Shown piece after piece: positions 1-10,097 of a DNA stretch of 64,000 nt. The stretch spans positions 1 to 64,000 of the forward strand of contig JBAIAA010000445.1 in the NCBI GenBank assembly GCA_037893245.1, written 5' to 3'. This DNA is from Crossaster papposus. Lineage: Eukaryota; Echinodermata; Asteroidea; Velatida; Solasteridae. A model generated the notes under the pieces. That model was not told the DNA's origin, made no database searches, and saw only the letters and a list, made by a program, of their open reading frames with translations. Numbering within the stretch: position 1 is the first letter of the stretch; each line of letters opens with the position of its first letter. The translations under genes were made by a program, and so were the position numbers.

Positions 1-356
1 CATTTTTCTCGTTCATTTTGACCGAGAAAGCGACATTTAATCGGTCGCAAAATTACCGAGAAGGAATCAATTTTTACCAGGAAATGAGGTGATCATAGCA
101 TGTAGAAATGGCGATTGTGTATAGTTATGGGCCTCTAGTCATGACCAAATAAATTCGAGTCACAAGAGTTTTTTTATCATTCCAAAGGGACTTGATCAAC
201 CTATTTGTAGGGCTACGACTGAATCTTAAATTATATTTGCTTCTATCCTTTCCATGGTCAAAATGATAGTTTTTGGTGGAGAAAGTGACATTTTTACCCA
301 ATAATGGGAGTCAACAGACTGCATTGTACATGTACATTTACAGTACATTATACAAC

Positions 357-487
357 CACGGGGCGTCGGGACATAGACCGGGGCGTCGGGGCATAGGCCG
401 GGGAGTCGGAAGTCGAAACATAGGCCGGGGCGTCGGAACATCAGGGGGGGGGGCGTCGGAACATAGGGGCATCAGAACATAGGGGCG
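357..487. repeat. Short GC-rich minisatellite (ancestral-size copy)
   Basis: Irregular units built on GGGGCGTCGGAACATAGG-like words, six to seven in total. It lies between the same flanking words (ACAACCACGGGGCGT on the left, GGCGTTACCAGCCATTAC on the right) as the 1.5-kb array at 37400-38947, so it is the small paralogue of that array. Confidence 0.85.
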
Positions 488-551
488 TTACCAGCCATTA
501 CTATAGGTCAGACTAAAACAAAAAACAAGTATTCACTCTGAGTCAGAGTGA

Positions 552-584
552 CAAATATTCACTCTGACTCAGAGTGAATATTTG
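552..584. repeat. Perfect 33-bp palindrome with AP-1-like core
   Basis: Two 16-base arms (CAAATATTCACTCTGA and its reverse complement) surround a single central C, so the centre reads TGACTCA, an AP-1-like site. A TGAGTCA word lies just upstream (about 539). The same palindrome is perfect at 39010-39042. Confidence 0.85.
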
Positions 585-1737
585 TTTTATCGGCTTCATG
601 TTCAAAACGACAATTTTTCACATCAACAAAAATTACATTTTGCTAGGTCATTTCGATTGAGAAAGTGACATTTTCTTAATAATTTTGACCGAAAAAAAAA
701 AGTGTCATTTTTTTTCACTGAAAAGAGCAAAACAACTTGGTTCAGATTCAGGATCAGTTATTGTGTTCTACTAACAGACTAGCTAATCGTTCTTTATCTT
801 ACTAATCAGGCATGATTTCTAATTGCTATTACTTAACAAAAAAACTCGATCACATTGAATATGTGCAACATGTAATGTATTATGCATTTGTACAATGTAC
901 TCACTTTTTAAAACTGATTCTTCAGTTGGATGGGGTAGTTCAACCACATTCCGGTGCGTGTAAACACAAGAATGGCCTTCCACCAGTCCAGGTACCGCCG
1001 GTACTTTCGAGCGGCGAAAGGTGAACACCCATATTGACTATACCGCAGCTTCCCGTGTACATATACATTTATGTGTGTAACAACTGCGCAGTATTTGATG
1101 AGGAGACACAGCACAATTTAATAACTATAATGGGGGAAAACCAGTTACTATTTTCAACTCGCGCAAGTGAAGGGGCAGCGCTAATTGCTCCTTCCTTTCA
1201 GATGACAATGTGCGCGCGCAGGCCTTCGGCGTAAAGCTACGGAAGTTCATAATGGACATTACATATGTCTCCATTTGCAGGAAAGACTATTCATATTATC
1301 CTATTTTTATAGCGTAAATGAGCCACAATGTCCTTGATTCAAGTTCAGTACTACAGTGGAAATGATTACGAAATTAAAACCAAGATGTTAAATCAACAAT
1401 AGCAAAATCTTACACAAATGCCTTCTTAAAAACCGAAAGAAACTGACTAAATCTCATGCAACTTGTACATCGTTACATTTATTGGAATTAACATTGTTGA
1501 CGAAAATGTTTACCTGTAAAAAAACACATCATCGCCGTATTTTAGTTTAACGGATTTTCAATGTAAAATTACGGTAATGTGAGCTGGAAAATATCATCAC
1601 GAATCCATAAAGTTTTCGTGTTGTAGTGTTTTATTTTAATTTATACAGATGACATAAATTTACAAAACCACTTTCTTAAAATACAACATTTTGCGTAACT
1701 AAGCATCAACACATACAAAGTGTTGTTTATGTATAGG

Positions 1738-1838
1738 AGAATACACGAGAAAGTGTGGATTCGTAATTACGAATTCACGAGGCGCGAAGCGCCGAGTGGA
1801 TTCTTAAATACGAATCCACACTTGCGAGTGTATTCTCT
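1738..1838. repeat. Foldback palindrome of about 100 bp
   Basis: Outer arms GAGAATACAC and GTGTATTCTC, middle arms TGTGGATTCGTA and TACGAATCCACA, and a tight inner hairpin GGCGC-GAA-GCGCC are nested around one centre near 1790. It lies exactly where homology to the duplicated spacers stops, so it is either a small inverted-repeat transposon or the end of a larger element. No transposase is visible. Confidence 0.75.
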
Positions 1839-2435
1839 GACTTAAACCATTGCGTCAAAAGAAGTATTGTTATTAACTACCCAGTTGGGTGGAGATGAAA
1901 AGGCATGCATATATCGTGGCCATAGACGTAATTTACATAAGGCCAACTAAAAAAAAAAAAATGTTTAGCGTCACCGCCCGCTTCTTTTTTTAGAGGCCGC
2001 CTCCTTTTGTTTTTCTTCACAAAAATAATAAATTGTATTATCTTAAAAAAATATATGTAATAATAATAACTAGAACTACGTCTGTTCCAGGAACAGATCA
2101 TAGGGCCTTTTCGCATTCCCCCCCCCCCCCCCCGTAAAAACCATTTAAAAGGAATTTTAAACACATTAAAAGTAATCAAAACGAATTTAGGTTATTTAAA
2201 CAGATTAAAGGTAATTTAAAGTGATTAAAACGATAACGTCACACTTTTGTAAACTTTTGGTGAACTACCTAACCAACCCAATACACAATTATTTTATTTT
2301 AGCATGATCCGTTGCTGAGATATGGCTTCAAGGTCTTAAAACGTAATAAATCACATACAATTGAATGATGGCTTCAAGTCTTTTCATTCTAACTTCCGGT
2401 CTGGTGACGTCCGGTCTGGTGATTTTTTTTCTCCC
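1839..2435. other. Unassigned AT-rich sequence
   Basis: No homologue elsewhere in the window and no convincing ORF. It holds a 16-base C run near 2118-2133 and poly-A or poly-T tracts. The words near 1950-2000 (A-run, GGCCGCCTCC) resemble those near 4110-4150, so 1839-4212 may be one composite insertion. Confidence 0.4.
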
Positions 2436-3811
2436 GGTCAAATTGTTTCTAACATGAAGCTATTATATACATCAATTATAAAGTGATTTCAGCAAACTTC
2501 GCCACACACATCAACTGAATATATTAATTTTGAACCTGCCGCCAGAAGGTGCTATAAAATGTTATGACGTCGCCGGTAATTTTTTTGAGAAGTACACCTA
2601 GCCAAACACTAACATCGTTTAAAGTAAGTTCATATCATTGTTCACTTTCAAATTATAAGGCACTTTCGGTTTGGACCGAAAGGAAGGGTCACGTGATTTC
2701 TCACACACGAGATAAAATGAAGATCCTGGATTATCCTATCAATTGCCACAAACCTAAAGTCCCGGTCTTTTGCGCGTGATTTGTTATTGATTTTCAAAGA
2801 TTAAATAAATTTAATATGACGTCACGTTACCCCCTGATGACGTCACCATGATGTCTGTCTGCTAGAAACGAGCTCACTTTAGGGTCTTCACTTGGTCAAA
2901 TTGTTTCTAACATGAAGCTATTATATACATCAATTATAAAGTGATTTCAGCAAACTTCGCCACACACATCAACTGAATATATTAATTTTGAACCTGCCGC
3001 CAGAAGGTGCTATAAAATGTTATGACGTCGCCGGTAATTTTTTTGAAAAGTACATCTAGCCAAACACTAACATCGTTTAAAGTAAGTTCATATCATTGTT
3101 CACTTTCAAATTATAAGGCACTTTCGGTTTGGACCGAAAGGAAGGGTCACGTGATTTCTCACACACGAGATAAAATGAAGATCCTGGATTATCCTATCAA
3201 TTGCCACAAACCTAAAGTCCCGGTCTTTTGCGCGTGATTTGTTATTGATTTTCAAAGATTAAATAAATTTAATATGACGTCACGTTACCCCCTGATGACG
3301 TCACCATGATGTCTGTCTGCTAGAAACGAGCTCACTTTAGGGTCTTCACTTGGTCAAATTGTTTCTAACATGAAGCTATTATATACATCAATTATAAAGT
3401 GATTTCAGCAAACTTCGCCACACACATCAACTGAATATATTAATTTTGAACCTGCCGCCAGAAGGTGCTATAAAATGTTATGACGTCGCCGGTAATTTTT
3501 TTGAAAAGTACATCTAGCCAAACACTAACATCGTTTAAAGTAAGTTCATATCATTGTTCACTTTCAAATTATAAGGCACTTTCGGTTTGGACCGAAAGGA
3601 AGGGTCACGTGATTTCTCACACACGAGATAAAATGAAGATCCTGGATTATCCTATCAATTGCCACAAACCTAAAGTCCCGGTCTTTTGCGCGTGATTTGT
3701 TATTGATTTTCAAAGATTAAATAAATTTAATATGACGTCACGTTACCCCCTGATGACGTCACCATGATGTCTGTCTGCTAGAAACGAGCTCACTTTAGGG
3801 TCTTCACTTGG
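2436..3811. repeat. Tandem repeat, three 458-bp units
   Basis: Units start at about 2436, 2894 and 3352 and end near 3811; exactly three copies are present. Units 2 and 3 look identical and unit 1 differs at a few bases. Each unit has three TGACGT words, two of them full TGACGTCA CRE-like palindromes, a CACGTG E-box and a hairpin CTTTCGG-TTTGGA-CCGAAAG. A 71-codon ORF recurs once per unit. The near identity means recent amplification or homogenisation. Confidence 0.92.
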
Positions 3812-4212
3812 GTAAAGTTTTGTTTGGATACGACTTGTTATGAAAAGTGCTTGTACGAAAGAACGTGTACAAAGTCTATTGCATTTTGGTCCCAAAAAGA
3901 AAAAGAAAAAAGAAGTAAAACAACAATCAGAACAAAAACAAAGGCTTTTTCGCAAAATTGCGAAAAAGCCAATTAAATAAGATAATACAATTTTAAGATC
4001 GTAATTTGGACTTTATCATCACTGTGTACATGCTGTGAAAATATATTTGTTTCAAATAGAAAGATAGGGCGTGACATGTTCACTTCATGACCCATATTAA
4101 AATGTGTCGAGCGGCTATTAAAAAAAAAAAAAAAAAGGCCTCCTCCTTCCTTCTTAAAAAAACCCAAACATTTTGTTTTTATTATTTGGCCTAAAGGGAG
4201 GTTCTCGAGGCT
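3812..4212. other. Unassigned AT-rich sequence with a palindrome
   Basis: No gene. A strong inverted repeat lies at 3943-3970: 13-base arms GGCTTTTTCGCAA and its complement with a 2-base gap. An A-run (about 4120-4136) precedes GGCCTCCTCC. The rest shows nothing I recognise. Confidence 0.4.
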
Positions 4213-4964
4213 CTTACGTAATTAGGGTTGGATTAGGGTTGAGGAATTGAATAACCGTGGATTCGTAATTGTAGAGAGAGAAAAGTACAGGTCCGAGAAC
4301 AGATCCTTGAGGAACGCCTGATGTTAAGGTGGTTGGAGTGGAGAATTCCGCATGAATCTGCACTAGTTTCTGTGCTATGATCAGCACGATAGGCAGATTG
4401 ATACTTGTCGAGGAGATTGTGGTTGCGCAGAAAAGTTGACACTCTGGCGAGTACAACACGCTCAAGTAATTTAGACAAGAATGGGAGGTTGGAGATGGGA
4501 CGGTAATTCTTCAATGTTTCGGCGTCAAGATTAGGTTTCTTTATAAGTGGTCGCAAAATAGCAGACTTCATCTGTGTAGGAACAATACCTACTGTAAATG
4601 ACTGGTTGACAATATGGGTTAAAACTGGGGCAAGTCTATCGGCACATCTCTTCAGCAAATCTGTTGGAATCGGGTCGAGACAGCAAGTCTTGCTGGGAGA
4701 TTGGACAAGCAGCTTCTTGATTTCGTACGTAGACGCAAGTAGAAAGGTTGTTAGTTTTGGCTGTAGAATTGTATTGTGGTGACAATCATTGCCAATATCC
4801 ATCATCTTTGGGAAGGTATCGCGCAAGGTTCGAATTTTCTGGTCGAAAAAGTCTGCAAACCTATTAGCCAGGTCTTCAGCGGAATCCCCAGAAGGAAGTT
4901 TTGATGTCTTTTTGCGATGCAGAAGTTGATCTAAAATAGACATAACAGATGGTATTATCTGCAA
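4213..4964 (-). mobile_element. Degraded CR1-like LINE reverse transcriptase fragment
   Basis: Reading minus, about 240 codons from 4964 give the pre-RT linker and RT start: NYRPISNLPFLSKLLERVV, then YQSAYRADHSTET. A second frame (4465-4214) gives SGVPQGSVLGPVLFSLYN, the RT block normally some 80-100 residues later. The FxDxSKAFD block is gone, so the fragment carries an internal deletion plus a frame change and lacks the YxDD block and all that follows. It is a dead partial LINE copy, head-to-head with the plus-strand LINE that begins at about 4965. Assignment to the CR1/L2 side of the LINEs is by motif only. Confidence 0.8.
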
Positions 4965-7753
4965 TCAAAGTTCCGAGGGTTTCTCATTCGCCCATCTTAA
5001 TGTAAGAAGCCTCATAAACAAATTTGACCATTTTAAGATTGTAATGTCTAAAAATCCATTCGACATCATCTGTCTAAACGAAACTTTTTGCGACGCCTCA
5101 ATCTCTGATGACGAAATAACTCTACCAAATTATTCTATTGTCAGAAAAGACAGGAACCGACATGGTGGCGGTGTTGCAATTTACATTCGAGATACCCTAA
5201 TGTTCTCTCGTCGTGAAGATCTCGAAATATATGATGTCGAGTGTATATGGGTTGAAATTAAGTGCAAACAAAGACAGCCTGTGCTTATCAGTTCTATTTA
5301 TAGGCCTCCTTTAAGCTCTGTCGAATTTATGGGAAAACTGAGTGATATCCTTAATAAGGCCTCGTGTGAATGTAAAGAAATTATTACAACTGGGGACTTT
5401 AATTGTGATGTTTCAGAGGAATACGATAGTATGCAATCAAATCCAATTATTTCTTGCTTTAGTTTGTTCCAAATGGCGCAACTCATACATGACCCAACAC
5501 GTGTCACTGAATCTACTAAAACTACCATCGATCTCATTTTTAGTTCCCACCCAGAGCTCATAAAGGACTGTGGTGTTTTACCAGTCCTAATCAGTGATCA
5601 TTATCTTGTTTATGGGCTACACAGTTGGAAAACACCAAAAATGAAAGGTCGTTCAATAAAATGTTCGATGTCTAAAAAATATAGACAGTGATGCATTTAC
5701 GGACGATCTCCGTAATGCACCATGGCAAGATGTTTTTGGTTGTTATGATGTGGATAATGCATGGTCTATATGGTACTCCATATTTATGAGTATTATTAAC
5801 CTCCATGCGCCAGTCAAAACCAAACGCATTCGGGGTGCCTCAGTACCGTGGCTCGATAGCGAAATTCTTAAACTTATGCGGCAGCGCGATCGTGTACACA
5901 AAATTGCAAAGCACACAGGCTTACAAATTCATTGGGATTCATACAAAAACCTGCGGAACAATGTTACTAATAAAATCCGCAGTAAAAAGAGTAATTACTA
6001 CACATCCGCCATAGAAGAAAATAAAAGCAACTCTTCTATGCTGTGGAAAACTCTGAAGGAGGTACTCCCTAAGAAACAAAAAACTGTACCAAATTCGATT
6101 ACTTCCCGAAATGGGGAAAATATTGACAATATCGCCGACATTGCTGATACATTAAATGAACACTTTTCAACAATCGGCAAGCGTACTGCTGGAAATTACC
6201 CTTTGCGTGAACTTGAAATAGATGACAATACTGACGCCTCTATATTTGATTCTGTTCATGAAGATTGCGTAGTACCTAACATTACAGAAGAGTTTGTTCG
6301 AAAGCAAATATCATCCATGTCGGTTGGGAAAGCAACAGGTCCGGATGGAATTAGTGTTAAAATGATTAAAATTGCTTCACCTTATATCATTAAATCTTTA
6401 ACTCATATTGTTAACCTGTCTATAAGATGTGAGCGATACCCTAAAGATTGGAAACATGCTTTAGTAACACCAATTCACAAGGGAGGAGATAAATGTAGTA
6501 CAGGTAACTATCGTCCAATTTCTATACTGCCAATTATCTCTAAGATTTTAGAAAGATGGGTGCACTCATCGGTATATAGATATCTTGATGAAAACAATCT
6601 GATTCCTAGTTGCCAGTCGGGATTTAGACCCCTGCACTCAACTGAAAGCACCCTACATGACTTAACAAACAAGTGTTTTGCGGCCATGGAGAATGGACAA
6701 GTTACAGGCAGTGTGTTTATAGACCTCAGTAAAGCATTTGATTGTGTTGATCATGAAATCTTACTAAAGAAACTAGAAAGGATGAACATGTCATCTTCTG
6801 TAATAAATTGGTTTAAGTCGTACCTAAGTGAACGTAGTCAGTCTGTGAATATTGGCGGCACCATATCAAAGGTGCTGTCCGTAAACACTGGTGTTCCGCA
6901 GGGGTCGATACTAGGTCCACTTTTATTCATTGTTTATACTAGTGATCTTCCATCTTGTATTGCCCCAAACTGCAACTTATTTATGTATGCAGATGACTCC
7001 ACATTAACGTGTAGCTCCTCCAACATTAATATAATAGAAAGTAGCTTAAATACAGCTCTTACTAGTTTTCACAACTGGTGCGGAAGAAACAAGCTAGCTT
7101 TAAATGCCACCAAAACCAAATGCATGCTTATTGGTACTAGGCAGAAAATATCTAATGTTATTTTAAATGTATGCATTGCTGGTAGTCGTATTGAAGATGT
7201 GAAGTCTTATAAATGTTTGGGTGTAATTATTGATGAAGCATTAAGTTGGGCCCCACATGTCGAATACGTAAGAAAAAATGTGGTGTCTAAATTAGGTATA
7301 CTAAGAAGAATCCGTGATTATATTCCTCAGCACAGCTTGCACACACTATTTGTAAGTCTAGTTATGCCAACATTAGAGTATTGTTGTACTGTGTGGGGAG
7401 GAAGGTACATATCTCACGATAATATGTTAAACAAATGTCTCAAAAGAGCCGCGCGGATAATCCTTAAATGTACCTTCCTCACCCCTTCAGAGGATATGTT
7501 TGCTCGTCTTAATTGGGCCCCTTTTTCAAAAAGAGTCAAGTCAAAAAAGGCTATTCTTGTCTTCAAAAGTATCAACAAAATGACTCCTTTGTACATGACA
7601 AATATTTTCAAACCACTTACAGTAATTCGCGAAACAAGGCAATCAACCCACACGGCACTGAAAGTTCCTTTCGCCAAAAAAGAATGCTACGCCACAAGTT
7701 TCGCTGTGAGTGGTGCAAATATTTGGAATAATCTGCCCGAACAATTGCGAACA
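4965..7753 (+). mobile_element. CR1/Jockey-group non-LTR retrotransposon (EN-RT)
   Basis: The element carries an AP-type endonuclease followed by a reverse transcriptase of the CR1/Jockey superfamily. The left edge abuts a minus-strand LINE fragment, and the endonuclease frame is open back to 4981 (FAHLNVRSLINK), so the copy is 5' truncated. The right edge is set by homology: from about 7754 the sequence matches the spacer at 48617 onward. There is no 3' UTR or tail, so the 3' end is also cut; the RT stop (7763-7765) lies in host spacer. A one-base frame change in the A-run at 5674-5679 separates EN from RT. Otherwise the copy is well preserved and so fairly young. Confidence 0.85.
4981..5691 (+). 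pseudogene. LINE AP-type endonuclease domain
   Basis: The endonuclease nicks target DNA to prime reverse transcription. Visible motifs are LNVRSLINKFD at the N-terminus, DIICLNETFCD (the catalytic E block), YSIVRKDRNRHGGGVAIYI, SSIYRPPLSS, TTGDFNCDV (the GDFN block) and TTIDLIFSS, then LISDHYLVYG near the end (the SDH block). The first ATG in frame is 5044, but homologous sequence starts before it, so that ATG is not the true start. The frame ends at 5691 just after an A-run, and the RT frame takes over one base out of phase. Confidence 0.85.
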
Positions 7754-7765
7754 TTAGTAAATTAG
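5698..7765 (+). pseudogene. LINE reverse transcriptase
   Basis: The largest frame (ATG at 5750) codes for 671 residues. In order: an N-terminal linker (LRNNVTNKIRSKKSNYY), GKATGPDGIS, TPIHKGGDKCSTGNYRPISI, SGFRPLHSTEST, FIDLSKAFDCVDHEIL (first catalytic Asp), NTGVPQGSILGPLLFIVY, and FMYADDST (the YADD box), followed by a thumb and a C-terminal region ending in NIWNNLPEQLRTLVN. Coding similarity continues upstream of 5750 in the same frame, so the ATG is internal. The protein normally runs on a few tens of residues past NLPEQ; here it stops where spacer DNA begins. All RT core blocks are present. Confidence 0.88.
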
Positions 7766-8509
7766 TAGTACTGCTTCACTCAACATCGTGGTGATGATCA
7801 AGTTTGTGTCGCACAACATTAACAAATAAGCCTAAATTCCTTTAATTCAAGTTGAAGGTATTAGCCTACTTCCGCAGACGCCATTTGTCTGTGTATTTGT
7901 GCAACAACTACGCAGCGTTCGAGGTGAAAAGCCAATTGTATTTGTACATGTAGTTCCATTGGAAAAAACAGTTGCTATTTTTAACTTTCTAGTTGAAAGT
8001 TCAGACGACTGGCTTTCTGCGTAAAACTACGGAAGTTCATAATGGACAATACATATCTCTCCATATATACAGGAAAGAATAATCATTATTCTAAGAAAAA
8101 TTCACAGAATTCATGTGCAATCGAGGTGTGTTTATTTTGGATAATAGCTTTTTATGGCAAAGCAACTTTCCTCTCCACTTTTGAAAAGAGACGTGTTACA
8201 GGTAGAAAATGATGTAGAAAAATGTGTTTAAATTTAATAATCTGAAATTGAAATGAGTTTGTGATAACAAATTATTATTTACAACTAGATGCTTCAAAAA
8301 AACGAGTTGATTTTTAAATACAATCAAGTTAAAATAAAGTTTAAAAACAGCTGTCGTGTACGTTGTTTTATTTAATAAAGTTTCAAAACCGTGATGATTT
8401 TTCAGATTTTCAAATGAATTTATCGCGTTACGCCGGCCGGCAATCGTTGGAAAATGATACAATTACAATATAGCCTATATTATACCCTAATCTAAACGTG
8501 CTAGTGGCG
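7754..8509. repeat. Duplicated type A upstream spacer, distal part
   Basis: Matches 48617-49340 and, with an extra insertion, 13284-14340. No gene: the 88-codon minus-strand ORF here is not preserved in the paralogues. It joins the next block near 8500 at GGCGCACTTTCGGACCCCTCG. Confidence 0.75.
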
Positions 8510-10097
8510 CACTTTCGGACCCCTCGAATAGGTAAATTAGCGTGTAAAAGTCGGGGTTTCTACAATTATTTAGGAAACATTTATTTCTTTAAGACAGTCC
8601 TTCTTTGAAAAGGCCTTTGTAAATTTGTTACGATGTAGTATCTCAAATTGATGAAACTGAAAAATCGCATTACGTTAAAGAGAAATATCGAGCAAAAAAT
8701 CGGCCTCTCACTTCCGAAAATCTTTATGTGGACTCATGGAAGTAGAAACACTTGCACAAATAGGCAACCAGCCTGCGGTCCATAAATCCAATGATCGAGA
8801 AGAGTAATGCTCATAGCGATTCTGGAAAGGTACACTGTATTTGTTTAGGTAAAATAATGTTCTCCTGTAAAATAACAAACCATCGCCGTATTTTGGATGT
8901 AAAATTACAGTGATGTGAGCTGGAAAATATCATCACGAATCCATAAAGTTTTCGTGTTGTAGTGTCAATTTATACAGATAATATAAATTTACAAAAGCAC
9001 TTTCTCAAAATACAACATTTTGTGTAAATATACATCAAACACATACAAAGTGTTGTTTATTTACATATAATCTACTGTTATCCAACAGGAATCTCATTAC
9101 GCAGAAACTGACTATTTCGATCGAGGAAATTTGTAGTATGTTAAATTGGCTGTTTAGTAAAAAAAAAATGCACGTTTTTGATCATAATGTGCTATTTATT
9201 CAAACAATTCCACAATAAAATTCAGATTTCTTGCAAAAATAGGTTAATAATCGTATTAGATCTTTTGTATTCAAAGATTGAAAACATTTCTGGCAAACTG
9301 ACTTCATCGTGACATGAAAAGATCATGAATATACATCAAAACCAGTCACTTTTTTGACCTCGCCCTGTATACCATAACAACAACTACTGCATTCAAAGTT
9401 ACCACAATGTTCTTTTATTGTCATAACTTTGAGAAGCACAATTTTACCGAGATGAAATTTCTTCACTAATGTCTTAAACGGAATACCACTGCAGGAAAAA
9501 AGTGTGTTTTTGTTTATCTACGAACGAGGCGAACTCTTAAAAAAACTAAACAGCTGTAATTGTAGAAGAGTAAAAAAATTAATCTTATCGCTTGTGTAAA
9601 AAAATGCTTTGATATCTTTGGAGTTAAATTTGACTTTTTAGGATATGTTATTGCTTTCTGATGGCCGATTTCTTTGTTCGCTGTCTTTCTCAATTGCCTT
9701 TTCATTAGAAATATAATAGCGAGAACTGGACAGAAATCCATACACGGACATCACTAAAAAAAAATCCACTTCGACCTATCAGCTATTGATCAGAAAGCAA
9801 TAACATATCCTAAAAAGTCAAGTTTAGCTCACAAAATATCAAAGCATTTACTGAGAAAACATTTTTTTTCAGACAAGTCTCATAGTGTTTGTGCACTGGG
9901 TGCCAAGTGGTGTCCGTGTATGGAATTATTTTCCCAGGAACCAGCCACTTAAATTGAAGTCAGATAAAATGGCGTCTGAATTGATTACCCCAAATTGCTT
10001 TTTCTTAATGAGAGGCCCAGATAGAGGGGGTACTTGTGCACAAAGCCCACAGCAGATGCACTTTGGTTCAAGTAAGCAGCTGGGCCTCGAAGGCAAT
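8510..10097. repeat. Type A TRIM 3' flank, copy 1
   Basis: Matches 43920-45447 and 60545-62139 along its length; no gene seen in it. Notable words are CACTTTCTCAAAATACAACA and AGGATATGTTATTGCTTTCTGATG, the latter partly repeated in inverse orientation near 9790-9820. It directly follows the stop codon of the 10098 TRIM gene, so it probably holds that gene's 3' UTR and poly(A) site. Confidence 0.75.

Larger units (their letters stand above)
1..1735. repeat. Duplicated TRIM upstream spacer, uninterrupted copy
   Basis: No gene seen. Bases 1-310 match 21015-21308, and about 314-1500 match 37376-39790, so this is the paralogue of the spacer that holds the Polinton, without the Polinton. From about 1505 to 1735 it jumps to sequence otherwise found inside the type A TRIM 3' flank (8860-9070, 44290-44510, 60910-61140), which implies an internal deletion. 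It contains a short GC-rich minisatellite (357-487) and a perfect palindrome (552-584). Many short copies of a motif like GACCGAGAAAGTGACATTTT recur here and in the other upstream spacers. Confidence 0.75.

Noticed and set aside
1877-2179. 100-codon minus-strand ORF
   Set aside because: Built from poly-A, poly-C and other low-complexity tracts.
2564-3695. 71-codon ORF repeated three times
   Set aside because: It repeats only because the 458-bp unit repeats; there is no codon-level sign of selection and no domain.
4221-4246. TTAGGG-like telomeric words
   Set aside because: Only two imperfect copies, inside a decayed LINE fragment.
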